From an uncultured Eubacteriales bacterium (lineage in GTDB: Bacteria > Bacillota > Clostridia > Oscillospirales > Acutalibacteraceae), in contig CAKSNI010000008.1 in assembly GCA_934476025.1 (NCBI GenBank), forward strand, positions 1 through 14,658: 14,658 nt of DNA, given 5' to 3'. The notes beneath the pieces are model-generated. The model made no database searches, had not been told where the DNA came from, and worked only from the letters and a program-made list of their open reading frames with translations. The position numbers and the translations under genes are program-made. This document shows positions 13,101 to 14,658 of the stretch, in pieces; position 1 is the stretch's first letter; the number at the start of each line of letters is the position of its first letter.

Positions 13101-13129
13101 ATTATACCACGGCCACACGGCAAATTCAA
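13101..13129 (-). promoter_or_regulatory. Sigma-A promoter of the SipW-type gene
   Basis: On the minus strand TTGAAT (13129-13124), a 17-bp spacer and a perfect TATAAT (13106-13101). Confidence 0.8.
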
Positions 13130-13216
13130 GGCACGATGCCGATTTCTTCGTAGAATTCAGCCGAACTTCCAGGCGCCATTTTATTCAAATACACCATTCC
13201 TTTTTTCGCCACGGAA

Positions 13217-13253
13217 CAAACCCGCGGCGCGCGGAACCCTCTCCGCGCGCCGC
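13217..13253 (-). terminator. GC-rich hairpin downstream of spoIIID
   Basis: CGGCGCGCGGA (13225-13235) pairs with TCCGCGCGCCG (13242-13252) around a 6-nt loop, extendable by one pair. On the minus strand it is followed by only TTTG, so termination is plausible but the U tract is weak. Confidence 0.55.
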
Positions 13254-13275
13254 CGCAGCCTATTTTCCTGTCCCT

Positions 13276-13560
13276 TCAAAATCCCTGCTTATTTCGCTGT
13301 CCCTTTTCCCCGGCCTGCCGCAAATACTTTTTCCGGGTGGCAATTCCACCCCGAATGTGCCGTTCTTCCTTGTTTTTGTCCAACACCCGGCGAACCTTTT
13401 CACACAAGGCCGGATCCCTCTGCCGCAACCGCTGCGTCACATCTTTATGAACCGTACTTTTGGAAATCCCGAACACCTTTGCCGCGGCACGCACCGTAGA
13501 ACCGGTATCAATGATATATTTTCCCAGTTCTTCGGCGCGTTTGTCTGTTAATTCTCTCAT
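13276..13560 (-). CDS. spoIIID: Sporulation transcriptional regulator SpoIIID
   Basis: A 94-residue DNA-binding protein of the usual SpoIIID length. It has the family's diagnostic core: EELGKYIIDTGSTVRAAAKV, then FGISKSTVHKDVTQRL (helix-turn-helix, residues 22-45) and RHIRGGIATRKKY near the C-terminus, whose basic residues make added DNA contacts. In the mother cell of the developing spore SpoIIID acts after sigma-E, activating and repressing mother-cell genes on the way to sigma-K. The start is ATG 13560 with GGAG nine bases upstream; the longer in-frame start at 13617 has no support. Upstream is a sigma-E-like promoter, consistent with the B. subtilis gene. It places the organism among endospore formers. 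Confidence 0.96.
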   Translation of the reverse strand: MRELTDKRAEELGKYIIDTGSTVRAAAKVFGISKSTVHKDVTQRLRQRDPALCEKVRRVLDKNKEERHIRGGIATRKKYLRQAGEKGQRNKQGF

Positions 13561-13615
13561 ACAACTCAACTCCAACCGGATCGCAGTCCCTTTTTGTGAT
13601 GCCCGTGACTGTTTC

Positions 13616-13644
13616 ATTGTATGAACGGTTTTTCAAAATTATAC
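13616..13644 (-). promoter_or_regulatory. Sigma-E-like promoter of spoIIID
   Basis: On the minus strand GTATAAT (13644-13638), a 14-bp spacer and CATACAAT (13623-13616). The -10 matches the sigma-E consensus CATACA-T and the -35 resembles KMATATT. The known control of B. subtilis spoIIID by sigma-E supports the reading. Confidence 0.65.
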
Positions 13645-13771
13645 GGCTTTGTTTTGCATCCGGTTGCGGGCATTGCCAAAACAAAAATTCCCCGCGCGGC
13701 GTTTGGGGATGTGCGTAACAAAAAACGGCCGCACCGGACAACCCTCTGAAGCCCTCTCCTAAAACAGGAAA

Positions 13772-13978
13772 GCCGCCCTCTTTTCCCGAAAGGGACTCTA
13801 TCTCTTCAAATATCGGTTTGTGTTCAAATTCTGTATTATGCTCATAAACCGCAACACAGGCTTTCATAACATCATAAACTTCTTGAATTTCGGCAACTTT
13901 CCAATAAGCGGCACCGAGCACCCCTCATTCTTCCTCGGGCATCTCAATTTTTCTGCAAAACTTTTCTATGCTATTCAT
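13772..13978 (-). pseudogene. Small gene interrupted by an in-frame TGA (unrecognised protein)
   Basis: ATG 13978, with GGAGG seven bases upstream, starts MNSIEKFCRKIEMPEEE and stops at TGA (13927-13925). The same frame then continues open: GVLGAAYWKVAEIQEVYDVM, then EHKPIFEEIESLSG. The beginning resembles small clostridial proteins of the acyltransferase-associated DUF5596 type (M-N-x-I/L-E-x-F-C-x-K-I-E-M-P), but the identification is tentative. The first gene lies 11 bases after the metallophosphoesterase stop, so it was co-transcribed. Past about 13772 the frame looks non-coding and runs into the spoIIID promoter. A nonsense mutation or decaying gene is the simplest reading. Confidence 0.45.
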
Positions 13979-13989
13979 TCACTATCCTC

Positions 13990-14658
13990 CTATTTTTTCA
14001 GAAGATAATATTCTCCGCTTGAAATTCGCGGCTCACATATACCGTATTGATCCTCGAAAGGACCGCCGTACATTTCAGGGGCCACGCCATACATATATTC
14101 CGTTTCCATTCCTTCGACCTTTATGTGGCCGTTATCCTCAACGGTAACCATCGCCGAAAGCGGGTCCTTAAAAATCGAACAGTTGGCCGCCATTGCATGA
14201 CCTTCGGTAAATTCTTTCGGGAAAAGGTTGTGTTTCGTAGGACGCCATTCTCCGTTATATGTGGCATTTATGTTAAAATGAAGAACATTGTCCACCACTG
14301 TCATATGGTTTCGATGCGTATGCCCACTGAAATAGGCTAAAACCCTGCCCGGGGTTTTTTCGTTTGCCTCACGCAGAATTTCCATAAATTTTTGATGTTC
14401 GGGCTTTTCTGACTTTTCCATCGGATTGTGCCCGAGAATCAGGCAGGGAAATTCCGATTGACGGATGGTTTCTCTCAGCCATTCAAGCTGTTTTTCTCCC
14501 AACATATTCTGGTCGTAGCTCCATCCTTTCGGGCTTCCCACCCCTCTGCCGGGATAATGATAGAGCGTTCCGTCATCGTCGTACCAAAAGTTGGTATCTA
14601 CCGTTATAAACCTGAATCCGAACATATCCTTGTAGAAATAGCTGTTATCCACACCGTA
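13990..14658 (-). CDS. Calcineurin-like metallophosphoesterase (C-terminal part, runs off right edge)
   Basis: The last 222 residues of a metallophosphoesterase; the N-terminus with the DxH, GD and GNHD metal ligands lies beyond the window. Visible family features are the strand after GNHD (FRFITVDTNFW), the LILGHNPM motif (a metal-binding His) and FSGHTHRNHM, the GHxH motif that completes the dinuclear metal site. A beta-rich tail ends in SSGEYYLLKK. The frame is open to the window edge, so the GTG at 14652 is not a real start. The substrate could be a phosphodiester, a nucleotide or a phosphoprotein; the visible part does not decide. The downstream small gene lies 11 bp away in the same transcription unit. 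Confidence 0.9.
   Translation of the reverse strand, partial: YGVDNSYFYKDMFGFRFITVDTNFWYDDDGTLYHYPGRGVGSPKGWSYDQNMLGEKQLEWLRETIRQSEFPCLILGHNPMEKSEKPEHQKFMEILREANEKTPGRVLAYFSGHTHRNHMTVVDNVLHFNINATYNGEWRPTKHNLFPKEFTEGHAMAANCSIFKDPLSAMVTVEDNGHIKVEGMETEYMYGVAPEMYGGPFEDQYGICEPRISSGEYYLLKK

Noticed and set aside
11492..13153. A plus-strand open frame of 553 codons opposite the SipW-type gene
   Set aside because: It is the antisense of a well-supported gene with signal peptide, ribosome site, promoter and terminator. The frame has no recognisable domain, and its openness follows from the GC-rich codon usage of the minus-strand gene.
13508..13771. Continuation of the interrupted small gene into the spoIIID region
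   Set aside because: Beyond about 13772 the frame loses protein-like character and runs through the spoIIID promoter and into spoIIID in another frame, so it is not treated as coding.
13925..13927. The in-frame TGA read as selenocysteine
   Set aside because: No bacterial SECIS-like hairpin is seen just after the TGA, and the protein shows no redox motif around it.

Overview
The window looks like a chromosomal segment from an endospore-forming, gut-type Clostridia (Firmicutes). The evidence is a SpoIIID sporulation regulator, several lipobox lipoproteins with strong Shine-Dalgarno sites, a SipW-type (TasA/camelysin-like) signal peptide protein, and sigma-A promoters with near-consensus boxes. 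The clade is inferred from gene content; no 16S or similar marker is present.

Region 1 (1-5400, minus strand) is carbohydrate-type (CUT1) ABC transport. A solute-binding lipoprotein and two permeases form a tight operon joined by 4-bp GTGA and ATGA overlaps. Downstream, each with its own promoter, lie two further solute-binding lipoproteins that are close paralogues of each other; the last runs off the left edge. Both have a pair of related boxes (core TTGTAG/CTACAA) beside their promoters. No ATPase gene is present, so a shared ATPase elsewhere is expected.

Region 2 (5523-5876) is a plus-strand tRNA operon, tRNA-Thr(TGT) then tRNA-Tyr(GTA), with a consensus promoter, an intrinsic terminator and a second terminator-like hairpin.

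Region 3 (about 5880-11500) is visibly AT-richer and made of accessory or eroding pieces: a recombinase-domain protein without a catalytic domain, a KilA-N protein, a compact structured element that looks like a non-coding RNA of about 210-260 nt with its own terminator, a small protein with an RRXRR/PLMP-like N-terminus, and a divergent AraC-family regulator that heads a coiled-coil gene and a truncated Nudix gene. It ends with a run of damaged genes: a membrane-anchored protein with an A7 frameshift, a transglutaminase-like protein with a frameshift, and a cut P-loop kinase-like gene. It reads as a genomic island beside tRNA genes, although no attachment-site repeat was found.

Region 4 (11540-14658, minus strand) returns to GC-rich host-like DNA. 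It holds a perfect 42-bp palindrome, a SipW-dependent secreted protein with a leader of about 190 nt, spoIIID with a sigma-E-like promoter, a small gene interrupted by an in-frame TGA, and the C-terminal part of a metallophosphoesterase.

The most interesting candidates are the structured RNA element at 6989-7249, the paired operators upstream of the AraC gene and of the duplicated binding proteins, and the orphan RRXRR-like protein.
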